NCBI GenBank assembly: GCA_038087015.1
Contig: JASBNA010000002.1
Coordinates: 1,860,001-1,924,000 of the forward strand
Length of the DNA: 64,000 nt
Source of the DNA: Cerrena zonata
Lineage: Eukaryota > Basidiomycota > Agaricomycetes > Polyporales > Cerrenaceae
Direction of reading: 5' to 3'
Made by a program: the position numbers and the translations under genes. Below the pieces are notes generated by a model. The model worked only from the letters and a program-made list of their open reading frames with translations, searched no databases and was not told the origin of the DNA. Below, one piece after another: positions 1 through 10,129 of the stretch. Position 1 is the first letter of the stretch, and every line of letters begins with the position of its first letter.

Positions 1-1
1 G

Positions 2-1051
2 CAGCAACTCATCCAAATCCTGCCTCATGTCTCGATACATCAAGGATACGGTAATTTATTTTGGCATTCTGAATCAGTAATTTCCTTCTTATCATTTTTT
101 TATTTCTCAGGAATGACAGAGACGTGTACTACAGTAACCTTCCCTCGGTTTGACCAGAAGATTGGTACTTTGGGATGCGCGGGTCAAATCATGGCTGGTG
201 TAGTGATGAAAGTGGTTAAGGAAGATGGATCTTTAGCCAAGTACGGGGAATCGGGAGAGTTGTACGTGAAGGCACCCTCCATTGCCCTGCGCTATCTGAA
301 TAATGACGAAGCGTGAGTGTGTTCCTTCTCCCTATACATGAACGCACTAAATCTGCGTACGCTACAGAACGAGGGAGACTTTCATAGACGGGTAAAGACT
401 ATTCTCGATCTCTCTTTAAAATATGTTGTGGACTTACGTTCGTTTAGTTGGGTCCGTACTGGAGACGAAGTATACATCAATGAATTAGCGGAAGTATTCA
501 TCGTTGATCGCATGAAGGTTCGCAATCCTGCCATTTTTCTCCCTTACGTATCTGACAACGCGTTTTAGGAAATCATGAAAGTCAGAGGCTTCCAAGGTAA
601 CTTAGCCTAAACTCATGCAGGGGTGCATCGTTAACGCTTTTCATAGTATCTCCCGCCGAGCTTGAAGGACACCTGCTGAACCACCCTGATGTGGATGATG
701 TATGTGTAGTTGGTATCCCAGACGACTACAGCGGAGAAGTACCACTTGCATTCGTGGTACCATCGAAGGGCGCAGCAGAACGCATCAAGAAAGACCCCAA
801 GGTCGCTGAGAAGGTCAAAGCGGATCTTACTAAGGTGAAACACTGTTTGACTCAGTTCGAGGAGAAATCTAATATCATTACATAGTACGTCGCCGACCAC
901 AAGGTATATTACAAACGACTAGCAGGTGGCATAGAGTTTGTAGATGTAGGTTCCTAAGAATCCCAGCGGCAAGCTCTTGAGAAGGGTGTTGCGGGACCAG
1001 GCGAAGGCGTTGAGGAAATCACAACCTTCTCCTGTCAAAGCAAAACTATAG
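2..1051 (+). CDS. 4-coumarate-CoA ligase-like acyl-CoA synthetase, 3' part, with one frame break
   Basis: ANL-superfamily (AMP-binding) enzyme that adenylates a carboxylic acid and links it to CoA; the 5' half lies outside the window. Joined exons 2-50, 111-312, 368-391, 448-517, 569-596, 647-834 and 886-1051 read through the A5-A10 region: QGYGMTET, GWVRTGDEVYIN, DRMK..IMKVRGFQVSPAELEGHL and, at the end, NPSGKLLRR with the catalytic Lys. The last residues are AKL, a type 1 peroxisomal targeting signal, so a peroxisomal enzyme is inferred. Oddity: the frame shifts by one base at about 949-950, between IEFVDV and VPKNPSGK, where one G appears to be extra. A gene finder might instead place a 46-nt intron at 904-949, which restores the frame but deletes 15 conserved-looking residues. 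The substrate cannot be told. Confidence 0.88.
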
Positions 1052-1219
1052 AGTATAGTTCGAAGTCGCTTAGAAGTAGATGGTCCTCTCGGCTACTTTG
1101 TGTATGTTTACTACTTTTAAACATATGTATACGGAGAATTGCCTTTTGTGACCCCGAGAAATCGGATCATTCTCGATCATACCTCTGAACGCGAGTTATG
1201 GACTCTCTCCCTGACTACC

Positions 1220-2318
1220 ATGGAGGAAGAGGAGGCTGAATTGCGTAATCCTTTCCCCTCGCCTCCATCTCACTACAAGAATTATACCAATCACAACATT
1301 CAACTCCTTTCGCTACTCCGTGAAAGAACGGAAGATGTAGATCTCACTTCCGTAAACCAATATGACGTTCTCTCCGATCAGCAAGACGTACCAGACTGGC
1401 CGTTGAGTCAACTCGAGAAGCCGAGAGTGGATTGGATTACGGAGAAGGACACTACTCTACTTATGGCGAAACCTGGTATGTAAGTAAAAACGCCATTAAC
1501 GATGCTTGAACGTAAGATGGAACATTGTTTGTTAGGTAAAGGAAACGATACCTTCATTGGCAGAACTCGGCGGGCACCAGCTGTATTCGAGTGATCCTAA
1601 CGTTGGTACGGGTAACATAAACTTGCTTGGTCCGAACATACCATTGACGTAGTCTTTGACTTCAGATCGCCGCCCTGCATTACTTGCAGTCTTGCGCTCA
1701 TTGCTTATCACCTATTCACGTCTCCTTGACGCGCTCTTAGCACCTCCGCCGACAATGTCAGACGGAGAACAACAACCGGAGTGGATGCGTCATGTTGAAT
1801 GGATAACTATTCTCGGTCAGAACATTATGGCGGCTGCAAACGACTTACGTCCGATACAGGTACGCCATGTTCATATATATCAGGTCTACTTCGCCTCCAA
1901 ACTGATGTGACTTTACAGGCGAGAGGAAACTTGGAACTGATGATGAAACGACAACTGGAATTACGCAGAGAAGAGACTAAAGCCATTCATGAGTACGTCT
2001 ATCATCTCATAAACCGAAGTCAACTTCATGTCGTATAGAAAATGTGACAATCTCGAAGCTATGCTGGAAGACATGCGTAAATCTACGCATGATTCCTCCG
2101 ACAACTCGGTCGCAAATATTTCAGATAGCCTTGCTAGTGTGACGGTAAGTACCCAACTGATGTCTCTTTGCGTGAAATCATTTCAACGTGTATCATCGCA
2201 GAACGCCTTGGTGACCTCGATGGGCAATACGAAAGGCAAGGCTGTTGACCGATCCGCTGTTGACACTAAAACACTCACAGATGAAGATGTCTTCCGCTGG
2301 GCTGAGGAGATTGGATAA
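1220..2318 (+). CDS. MED7: Mediator complex subunit 7
   Basis: Subunit of the Mediator middle module, linking activators to RNA polymerase II in the nucleus. Exons 1220-1479, 1536-1605, 1666-1859, 1919-1992, 2039-2144 and 2202-2318. Recognised from the conserved N-terminus NPFPSPPSHYKNYT, the block LEKPRVDWI, IPSLAELGGHQLY and the coiled C-terminal half (LEWITILGQN-like and ELMMKRQLELRREE). Start chosen at the ATG of 1220, nine residues before the conserved block; the longer frame upstream has no ATG. Oddity: between RVDWI and GHYSTYGETW the frame moves by one at about 1439-1440, so one base seems to be missing; without correction the exon ends early. The 5' splice site after 1479 is GTAAGT. 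MED7 is essential in yeast, so a sequence error is likelier than a broken gene. Confidence 0.9.
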
Positions 2319-2636
2319 TGTATCTTGTAGCACATATTTTGCTGTATTTTAGCAGAGCCATTGTATCATATCTACAATTTTTTTCGAGTGTAGGGCCATA
2401 TCAAAACATGCTCAGTTGGGATATTATGTTTACTACCAGCAGTCATTCTGGACAAGAAAATAATACATAACATGATAATTGATATCATTAGAGGGGCACA
2501 GTCACCAAAAACATAACTATAACAAAGACCAAGAAACTAAATCCAAACTCCTTCCATTTGCCAGACTCAGACTCCAGCCAACTGACTGGGAGCTGTAGCA
2601 TTGCAAAAGAAGGAAGTCCGAAGACAAGAGAACCCC

Positions 2637-2820
2637 TGACGACACGAGCCGGTACTGCAGTAGCAAGGTCATCTCCACCATCAGGTTGCAAGCAGAGCCT
2701 GAAGACGTCGGGGCGGCAAAAATTAGATAACCAGAAATGGGGACGGTGTCCCCATAATAGTGGTTAAACTATTAAGAACAGATACTACACTTGATCTAAG
2801 CCAAAAGGCCAGAGTGGTAA
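2637..2820 (-). ncRNA. U2: U2 spliceosomal snRNA
   Basis: RNA core of the U2 snRNP, which pairs with the intron branch point. Read on the minus strand, the 5' part contains GGCCTTTTGGCTTAGATC followed by AAGTGTAGTATCTGTTCTT, nearly identical to U2 of all eukaryotes; GTAGTA is the branch-point recognition sequence. About 100 nt from the 5' end is the Sm site TAATTTTTG, and near the 3' end the TACTGCAGTA hairpin matches stem-loop IV. Stem IIb is GGGGAC/GTCCCC. The 5' end is placed at about 2820 by alignment to the usual spacing; the 3' end is only good to about 10 nt. A small open frame over the same bases (2488-2691) is a by-product. Confidence 0.95.
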
Positions 2821-2845
2821 GGAAACATGAATGTAGGAGGGGAGG

Positions 2846-2853
2846 CTTATATA
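2846..2853 (-). promoter_or_regulatory. TATA box of the U2 snRNA gene
   Basis: On the minus strand the sequence reads CTATATAAG, about 26-33 nt upstream of the inferred U2 5' end. The spacing suits RNA polymerase II initiation. Confidence 0.65.
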
Positions 2854-3205
2854 GGTGCTCGAAGGGCTACGCACGGACCAGTCGAGGCTGGTTGCCGCCG
2901 CTTAGGATGACAGAGAGTGACTGTCGGTGACGACCTCTGGCAGTTGTTCGCGTCAGGGTAAATTTAAATTTCATCTTGTAATCGAGGGGGGAAACATAGT
3001 CTAAGATACAAGCTAGGGATGCGTAGGTGCAGAACTCGGAGGTTAGAGGAGGAGACTCCGAACAAGCAAGATCCACAATGAATGAATGTAAAGCGTGAGA
3101 AGAACGATCGGAGGTTGATCGAGTTTGAATTTGAATTGCCTACTAGTCTTGAACGCGTCTTCATCATCAACTCCAACTTGAACGCGAGAACAAATCCATA
3201 TTACT

Positions 3206-3902
3206 ATGTCCAATCGTCGAAGGGTTGGATTCACAAATAACACCTCCGAAGCCTCCCGGAGGCAACTCATGCAGCCTGTTCCCTGTTGGGAAAAGGTCTG
3301 GACATTACCAGAAAATGCGCCCCCAGGTACAACTCTCAAAGTGTATCGTTGGGTGAAGACCGAAAAGAGACAGGTACATATATGAGATATGTCAAACAAT
3401 TCTCTCTAAACCTCTTCAATAGGTATTCAACGACGATGAAGAGGAAGATCAACCTCTTGCCCCTCTACCAGACGAACCAGAGGCAGCGGAGGGAGACGAG
3501 GATATGGATCAAGACGAAGCAGCGACTTCTGTTCCCCCGGACACAACTCCGGTATCCCGTGCGGAATCTGAAGCAGTTGCACCCAAAGAAGATTCCAAAG
3601 CCGCGTCTCCAAAGCCTCACCCTCTATCGGTATCATTCCAACCGCCATCGCCGTCACCAGCACCAGAGGAGGTCCTGGATGAAGCATTACAGCCAGTAGT
3701 AGAAGGTCTTGTCGGTGATGTCACTGACTTGTCTGCTCTGAGTGCAGATATTACTCTCGATTTGTCGGCTTTGGGTCCGGATGGAGAACCGTTTGAAGGA
3801 GCAGAGGATATAGAACAGCTTCAAGGGACTGATCCTCTTCTTGGAGGTGGAACGCTCTTGGACGACTCTCTGGACGGCCCCTTTGACGTAACGCAACCAT
3901 AA
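3206..3902 (+). CDS. BCL7-family-like protein, possible SWI/SNF subunit
   Basis: Two exons, 3206-3373 and 3423-3902, give 215 residues. Residues about 25-52 contain CWEKVWTLPE and TTLKVYRWVKTEK, which resemble the BCL7 N-terminal signature (WEKKWV...LRIYKWVPV). BCL7 proteins are small SWI/SNF chromatin-remodelling subunits in animals. The rest is acidic and disordered, rich in Pro, Asp and Glu, and ends in an Asp/Leu-rich tail, also like the variable BCL7 tails. Start: first ATG ahead of the conserved block, 386 nt from the divergent U2 gene. The family match is from memory of a short motif, so the role in chromatin is inference. Confidence 0.6.
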
Positions 3903-4830
3903 TCTCATACCCCCTTTTCGACTGTTTCCGGGTATGTCCAATCTTGATACTTATATGTACCCTCACTTTCAGTGTTGAATGTATATCGAAGGTGTGACAA
4001 ATATAATATGCCGTCTTGCTCGGCTTTATAACCCTTCTTGGCTCCTTGGAAACCTTCGATACGCTCCGGAGAGATCAAAACATACCCACTAGGCTCTTGC
4101 CTTTGTGGTTATAGGACCATCGTCTTCCGGGATTCGGATCCTGGCGCCGTCAACATATACTGAAGCATCTTTCTTGGCGCCGCAGTGCCTTGTATATCTT
4201 TATTGTATGTGCTATACTGTACACTTAACAATCACAGTATCCTCCCTGCCACGATTGCCCGGCGTTCACTCTCAAGATGGCCTCTTTAGTCATGTGAGCG
4301 TCATGCCAAAGTTGAAGCGTCGAAGGGGAAATAAACTTGAGTAACAACGGGCAATCCACCGACTCTATCTCTCTACACAGAGGCTTCATGATGTAACGGA
4401 GACAGAAACACTAAGTCTCACCATTGAGCAACGTTTCCTATGTGCGACGTCCATTGCAGTCTTTCAATCTTGGTACTCTTCTAGCGAATACGGATAAGAC
4501 TAGATCAAATTGACAATGCGACAGAGAACTGCCGTTAACGTGGTATGATTCCCCCCATTCTAGCATCGATAATCCGAGGCAAATTTGAAGTTGGGACCTC
4601 AAACTACTGTCGCAGCAGTTGTGTGCTTTGCTTATATGCTTTCCTCATATGCATACAAAGAGACTGCTTGTTGTTACATATTTACAATGATACATAGCTT
4701 CTCGTCATATCTTTGGACCGTATCTAGGCCCTGTCCAATACGTCTAACGTGGGTGGTCTATAGCAAAATGGTCATCAGAACACATTTGCCCAGGTAAAAA
4801 AGAGAGCATTTGACGTACGATATAACATAT
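3903..4830. other. Intergenic stretch, nothing recognised
   Basis: Only short open frames without family motifs, paired splice sites or promoter signals that I could recognise on either strand. Confidence 0.5.
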
Positions 4831-5007
4831 TTATTTCTTGCCCTGCTCGCTACCACACTCGCAGTTTGGGTAGTTGTTGCACTGGCCCGATGTCGTGGTG
4901 GTGGGCTTGACAGCAGTGCATTGCCATACGCTTCCGGCGGGCTATCATCAAAGCGCATTTAAAATCGCAATACGAGTGGAAGAAATCGATCTGCTCTAAC
5001 TCACCAT
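4831..5007 (-). CDS. 37-residue Cys-containing mini-protein with an ATG-only first exon
   Basis: Exon 1 is just ATG (5005-5007), followed by a 63-nt intron GTGAGT...GATGATAG (4942-5004) and exon 2 (4831-4941) ending in TAA. The product begins PAGSVWQCTAVKP and ends CNNYPNCECGSEQGKK, with four Cys in the pattern CX14CX5CXC, no signal peptide and no membrane segment. A TATA box at 5079-5087 lies about 75 nt upstream of the ATG. The CXC and CX5C spacing suggests metal binding, as in small fungal metallothioneins, but I do not recognise the family and the count of Cys is low. It is too short for ordinary ORF calling. Reality rests on the coincidence of TATA, ATG, splice sites and frame. Confidence 0.6.
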
Positions 5008-5078
5008 GTTGAGTGATTTTATGTGAGCGAGAGTGGAGGAGGGGTTGCGAATGGAGGATACATCCCTAAAATTGTTCC

Positions 5079-5087
5079 TTATATATA
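5079..5087 (-). promoter_or_regulatory. TATA box of the Cys mini-protein gene
   Basis: Minus-strand TTATATATAAGG, followed after about 75 nt by the ATG at 5007. Confidence 0.6.
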
Positions 5088-5435
5088 ACGCACCTGATGT
5101 TCTTCTCGCCCTTGTGATAACAATCTCGGCATGGCCCAGAGAAGGTTCTTCTGGACCAGAAGGGGCCTTAACTTGTTCTGGTTTACTCAGGCCTCATATT
5201 CCCCAAGCATCAGACTATGAGTTGGGGTGCGAACAGATTATCTATATCTAATCTCAAGTGCATGTGCAAACTTGAGATTTCACGAGGTCCGTTGACCTCA
5301 TATCTACTTATAGTACAAAGGGGGGAATGGATGTCTCATTTGTCACGCTTCGTTAGATGCAACTTGGACCGTATCTTGTTATAGATCAACTTTGGGAGCA
5401 CAGGGACGGTATTCTTGTCATGCCGTGAACTTTGG

Positions 5436-6345
5436 TCACAGGGAGTGCGGCAATGTCGGACGTGAGGTACCTCCTGCTGGTATGAGTGTTTTTATTAGGG
5501 TTTTGATCAAAAAAGAACTAAGTTTCGCTCTGACTTACCCGTAAGGTCTGCAAGCATGTCTCGCAGCAGCAAGGCGAGGACGACAACAGAGATTCAATCT
5601 GCATGATCTCACCAAAGCATTGTGCCATGATGAAGTCGTTACATATATCTGGTCTGTATGCCGAGAGGACGTCAACGAAATTGGATCCCAGGAGGACCAA
5701 CGACCAGGCGTCCAATGGTCGTAGTAGTATTAGTATGAGGCGAATGGCCTTCCGCCTAATTCGCAGCGAGTAATAACCACTGGATTTGATTAGCTTTGTG
5801 AAACACGACTGTAAGGGGCTTGAATCAAACGGACCTGCACAGTTCCAGTAGATCTTCACATGCATCACGGATATACCTCGCTTTGATGATGTCAACCGTC
5901 GGGGCATCACCCCGATGGTTGAGAGCACGTCGGATGGCTCGCAACCGTATACGAATGAGGATTTCGACCCATCCGTCTAAGAGTCGTTCACCGAACCAAT
6001 ATATGAAGGTACCCAGGTCAGAACCTAGGCCATAGCAAGTGTCGTGCGAGTCAGAAGATAGGTTCGTTTGGGTGTGGGTAAGGTCAGTTCGTAGTGTTAA
6101 CACACTAGTCGCGTTCCGCCGGAACGTCAGACGTATGCTGTGAATTGAATCACTGGGACAAAGGCCAAGCGACATAGTGATGCTAGAGAAACTGGAGAAA
6201 TACACATATCTAAAGCCTTTCGAGCAGCAGCAGTTGCTTTATATACTGATTGAAAAGGTCTTGGAACCTCGGCACCCATGAGTAAAAAGATACCAATACC
6301 GAAGGCGCACTCGTTGATAGCTATAATCGCGCTCTGCTCAGCCAA
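5436..6345 (-). CDS. Doubtful multi-span membrane protein gene, possibly decayed
   Basis: Several minus-strand open segments with membrane-like stretches follow one another: AIIAINECAFGIGIFLLMG (start ATG at 6345), a middle part with IRLILILL and AWSLVLLGSNFVDVL, and SVVVLALLLRDMLADLT. The last is followed by an excellent 5' splice site (GGTAAGT near 5537), a pyrimidine-poor intron and a short exon ending at 5436. This resembles the general layout of basidiomycete seven-span membrane proteins of unknown function, but I could not join all segments in one frame. Either exon limits are wrong, a frame error is present, or the gene is decaying. Confidence 0.35.
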
Positions 6346-6898
6346 TCAAATAGCATCAGAGTGAAATGCATCATAGAAGGAGTCAAATGACTGGAGTTAA
6401 ATGCTAGGACGCCGGTTTATAACGAGGTTGAGAGAAAACTTAAGGGAGCAATAGGACCAGGTCTAGTCCATTTGATGTGATATTATCAACAAGCGGAACA
6501 CCGAAGTGATTTCGAGTTCATAATGGCTGGGAGATAGTTGGGTATAAAGCAATGAAAGCCATTGAAAAAATCGGCCCGACTGATAGAAGTGACTCGGCTT
6601 AGCGGCAGAGTCGATGCAAAAAGGACAGAGAAAGCTCATAGAAGTGACTCCAAGCCGTACAAGCATCAACATCAGGTGCATCCATGTGTTGGGATGTCAA
6701 AAAGCAAAGAACGGCAGAGACTTGGTCTGAGCTTGAGGATGATAACGAGCGTCTCGACAGAGGTTTGACTATTTGCGAGTGTTTGTGCAATGTGGCGTTT
6801 GAAAGTTCCAGCGAGTAGCAAGAACTTGAATTGAGCAGACGACCAAGCTTTACTAGGACTGCTCATCGTCTCATCCTTGCCATTCGTTTGGCCTAATC
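6346..6898. other. Intergenic stretch with a short direct repeat
   Basis: No gene seen. The 12-mer ATAGAAGTGACT occurs at 583-594 and again at 638-649 of the 6 kb block (6583-6594, 6638-6649). It is probably incidental. Confidence 0.5.
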
Positions 6899-7857
6899 AT
6901 GTCTCGGCGGATCGCATCTCAGGTCCACAAACAAGCCTCAAGGCTTCTCCGACAACGGTACATACGAAAAGAGCCAGCATGGTTCCAAGCGGTACTTGCA
7001 CATCCACCACTTCCACTTCCGGCCAAACAGCCTCCTCCGCGAACATCCTACGACCTTTCGCCGGAGGGTGTTCCAACCGCCAAGTCTCTTAAAAAGGCTA
7101 CCAAGTTTGCTGGTCATCCTTCACCCTTGCCTATCCGCTACCTGGAAGACGACCTGAGGAGACGTTTCTTCCAAGATCATCCGTTTGAAGCGTTCCGGCC
7201 AACGTCTCTTCTTGAAAATGATGTTATCCGAGAGGAGCATCCTGTGCGCGGCAAGGAATGGGTACGACTACGTCAGAGAGGGGCGAAACCCAAGTCCTGA
7301 AGAGTACGCATGACAATCCACCAGTATTATTCAAATTGTTAATTTTCGTCAACAGCGCTATCCAATACGCTTTAAATCTGCATGAACACCATGATCTACC
7401 ACTTACGAACGCCTACACTGCTGCCATCGCGCAATTCCGATCATTACGCTCTGAACATCATATAGCGCGTACCGTTGCACTTCGTGAAGCAGAAGCGTAC
7501 GGCATCCAATTCGGTCCCTCACAGGTCGAGATCTCAGTGACGAAGGAAGAAAAGGCTTTGGACACTTGGCATAGGAAGGCAGAGTTGGATGCAGGTGCTT
7601 TGGCTGCTCGTAAGCGATGGAAGACTATTGTTGAGCGCGAGCCTGGTCCTTGGTCAAGAGGCCAAGACTATGTGCGTTTGTGGCAGGAAGGAGTTAGGCC
7701 GACATATTCACCCATGCTTTCTGGTACGGGCGCACCGTCGGAAGCCGATATTGACTTGGGTGAAGACTTCGTGCCGGGTACCCAAGATGTAGAAGAATCG
7801 GTTGACAAAGATGTCTCTCTGATGGCGGATTACACTCCTGTTCAGGCAGAGTCGTAG
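6899..7857 (+). CDS. RSM25: Mitochondrial small-subunit ribosomal protein mS23 (Rsm25)
   Basis: Component of the mitochondrial 37S/28S ribosomal subunit. Exons 6899-7303 and 7356-7857. The N-terminus RRIASQVHKQASRLL then RKEPAWFQAVLAHPPLPLP is the mS23 hallmark (KETPAWYNVVASIPPL in yeast); the basic N-terminus suits mitochondrial import. The second half continues ALNLHEHHDLPLTNAY, AEAYGIQFG and an acidic tail. Oddity: the frame shifts by one at 7260-7262, where TGGG should apparently be TGG, giving GKEWYDYVREGRNPSPE. Uncorrected, exon 1 stops at 7300. The gene converges on RPN5, with 155 nt between the stops. Confidence 0.88.
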
Positions 7858-8012
7858 CATGCTCGTCAGAGTTGCTCATATTTCTAGATATACTTACCAC
7901 TTACACTAATATGATTTCACATATTCAGTGGCGAGAAGAACAGTCGTAAATGCGTAGGAAAAATGAAAGTCCGAAAGGAACACAAGAGGTAATGTACATC
8001 GTGCGGCAATGA

Positions 8013-9836
8013 TCATGCTTTAGCTACGACTTTCGTTCGAGCCTGCGCTGCCTGTGCAGCATTCACACCCATCCAGGTCTTCTCTACCAGACTGAGAAGT
8101 CTCTGCATATCTGAACTCCAGTCGTTCATGACATCCTCGGCGCTCCTACCGCTTCGGAAGTTTACGACACCTGAAGGTCGGTCAATGCGTGCCCAGATTG
8201 TCCCTGAAACCACCAGTCGACAGAGTGTCTCCTCGGTTTGTTGGGGGGTCAGATCAAGAAGTGTCGTCAGGCGCGACAAACGGATACGAGTGTAGTATTT
8301 CGAGACGATGCGGATATTCTAGAAATGAAGAAATAATTTAGTGGATTGGCTTATTTGTTCAGAGAAGTTATCTCACATGTTCAATGACTCGTGTATGCAA
8401 ATCTTCCCAAAGCTTAGCATCCTTGAAGATAGTGTTCTCGCGAAGGATTTCGCCGTAAATGCGTTCAATTCCGGGCCATCGCATGAGCTCTGGGGTGGTG
8501 AAGCATTTCACAAGTGCACTGGAATGCTTATAAGCCAATGTCATGTCAAAAATGACTGTGAAAAACGTACTAATGAAGCTCAAGCTTTTCCAAGGCAGGA
8601 TTGTGGAATAGACGGTGAAGCATGTCTGATTGCTCATTGTCATGGGGCGCAAGAACAATGTAGTAGACGATGTGCTCAAGAACCTAAGCATAATAACGTC
8701 AGTAACTGAATGAAATATGAAACAAGTACGAACTGACCTCCCGACCACGGGCCTTCTCGTCTTCCTTGATACTCGGAGTTTCCCAAATCTTGTGATAGTA
8801 CTTGGCTGCATCGAGATACGAGCTTTGGTGGAGAGCGAATTGAATCATCATGTCGTAGTATTTGAGTTTCAGATCCTGGATTACCCCATTAGAAATGAAG
8901 AATAGATTGTTAAAATATGGAACGCCTTACCTCGTTTTCCTTTTGATCCAAGAAGCCCTCATTCACTTTCCTACCACCCACTCGCACCTTTACCCACTCT
9001 TGCTCACCACCACTGACAGCATCCTTCTTACCCTCGACGCCTTTCTCACTATCCTTCACCCGAGCAACGGTAATAAGAAGTCGCATTTGCTCAAGAATGA
9101 ATTCAGTCTTTTCTCGTCGCTCCATCGAAGAGTATGTTTCGACTTGGAGATCTGAAAGGAGGTCTGAGGCGGTTTGGAGGGATTCTTTCGAGGAAGGGGA
9201 TGTAGAAGTAGAGCTCTTGCCGAGTTCTTCATGGTATTTCGAGAGGAGAAGGGTAACACGGGCTCGAGGTGTTTCAAGGAAGAGCTACAGACAGAAAACG
9301 GTACGTTCAGAGTGAGTCAGTATATAATGATTGAGCGGCGACGTACCTTGCCCTCTGTGACTGTCCGCAGAGTCTCCACAAGCTCCAGCCACTTTTCCGT
9401 ACCCTCACGCTTCTTGAGTTCGTCGAGCCAGCCCATGGCCAACTCAACCATGGCTTGGATAGCAGCTTTCAGTTGACCATGCTTCTTACTCAACGTTTGT
9501 ATACTATTATTGAGAAGAGTGTAGTTTCGTGCATTATAACATAGCTGAGTAGCCTCTTTCACCAGCCGTGTGGTTGATTGGAGGTCTGAGGCCTATATCA
9601 AATGTAAGTAGCATAATTTAGGGAGATATGAGATAGCATACGTTTCGTGATTGCTTCTCAAGCACGAAGATTTTGTCCAAAGCTTCTTGCAATTTACCCG
9701 ACTATAAACATTACTACTTTAGACCAGGACGATGAACGAGGTATGATCGACGTACCTTAGCCAAAGATTGGGCCTCAGGGAGCAAAGCATCGACGTCTTT
9801 AGTGTAGTCCTTCTCTTGTTTCTTTACATCTGCCAT
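8013..9836 (-). CDS. RPN5: 26S proteasome lid subunit Rpn5 (PSMD12)
   Basis: PCI-domain subunit of the 19S lid, needed for proteasome assembly. Eight exons: 9836-9756, 9701-9642, 9592-9347, 9284-8931, 8875-8738, 8683-8571, 8518-8377 and 8318-8013, giving 479 residues with no frame error. The start MADVKKQEKDYTKDVDALLP leads into TPR-like helices (YNARNYTLLNNSI). Then come KYYDMMIQFALH, LDAAKYYHKIWETP, IVYYIVLAPHDNEQSD, LVKCFTTPELMRWPGIE, and the winged-helix PCI part with YYTRIRLSRL and LLDLTPQQTEETLCRLV. Length agrees with the family (about 445-480). Confidence 0.95.
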
Positions 9837-10129
9837 GTCGTAGTATCGAGGGTAGTTGACGGGTCGAGTGAGTGGGGGGTGCTGAGATTTATTGGTCTTT
9901 TGGTCAGACTGACGCGTCGCGTTGTGTGTATGGGCGCTCATTACAGCATACACATGGCTCGACGCTCGTTTAGGCAATCGTTTAGGTTTACGCGGACCAG
10001 GCATGAATGTGAAAACACTGGCATTATCAAAGACGATCTCGTTCGTGTCAGTAGTGTCCTATATATACCGGGTGACCCAGCACCGTAAATACATAGTAGT
10101 AAGTATATGAAGTTGGTCCGAGGAGACGA

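Noticed and set aside
2488..2691. Minus-strand open frame of 67 codons with a hydrophobic C-terminus
   Set aside because: It overlaps the 3' part of the U2 snRNA and has no independent support.
6583..6649. Direct repeat ATAGAAGTGACT, considered as a transposon target-site duplication
   Set aside because: Only about 43 nt lie between the copies and there are no inverted ends or transposase remains.
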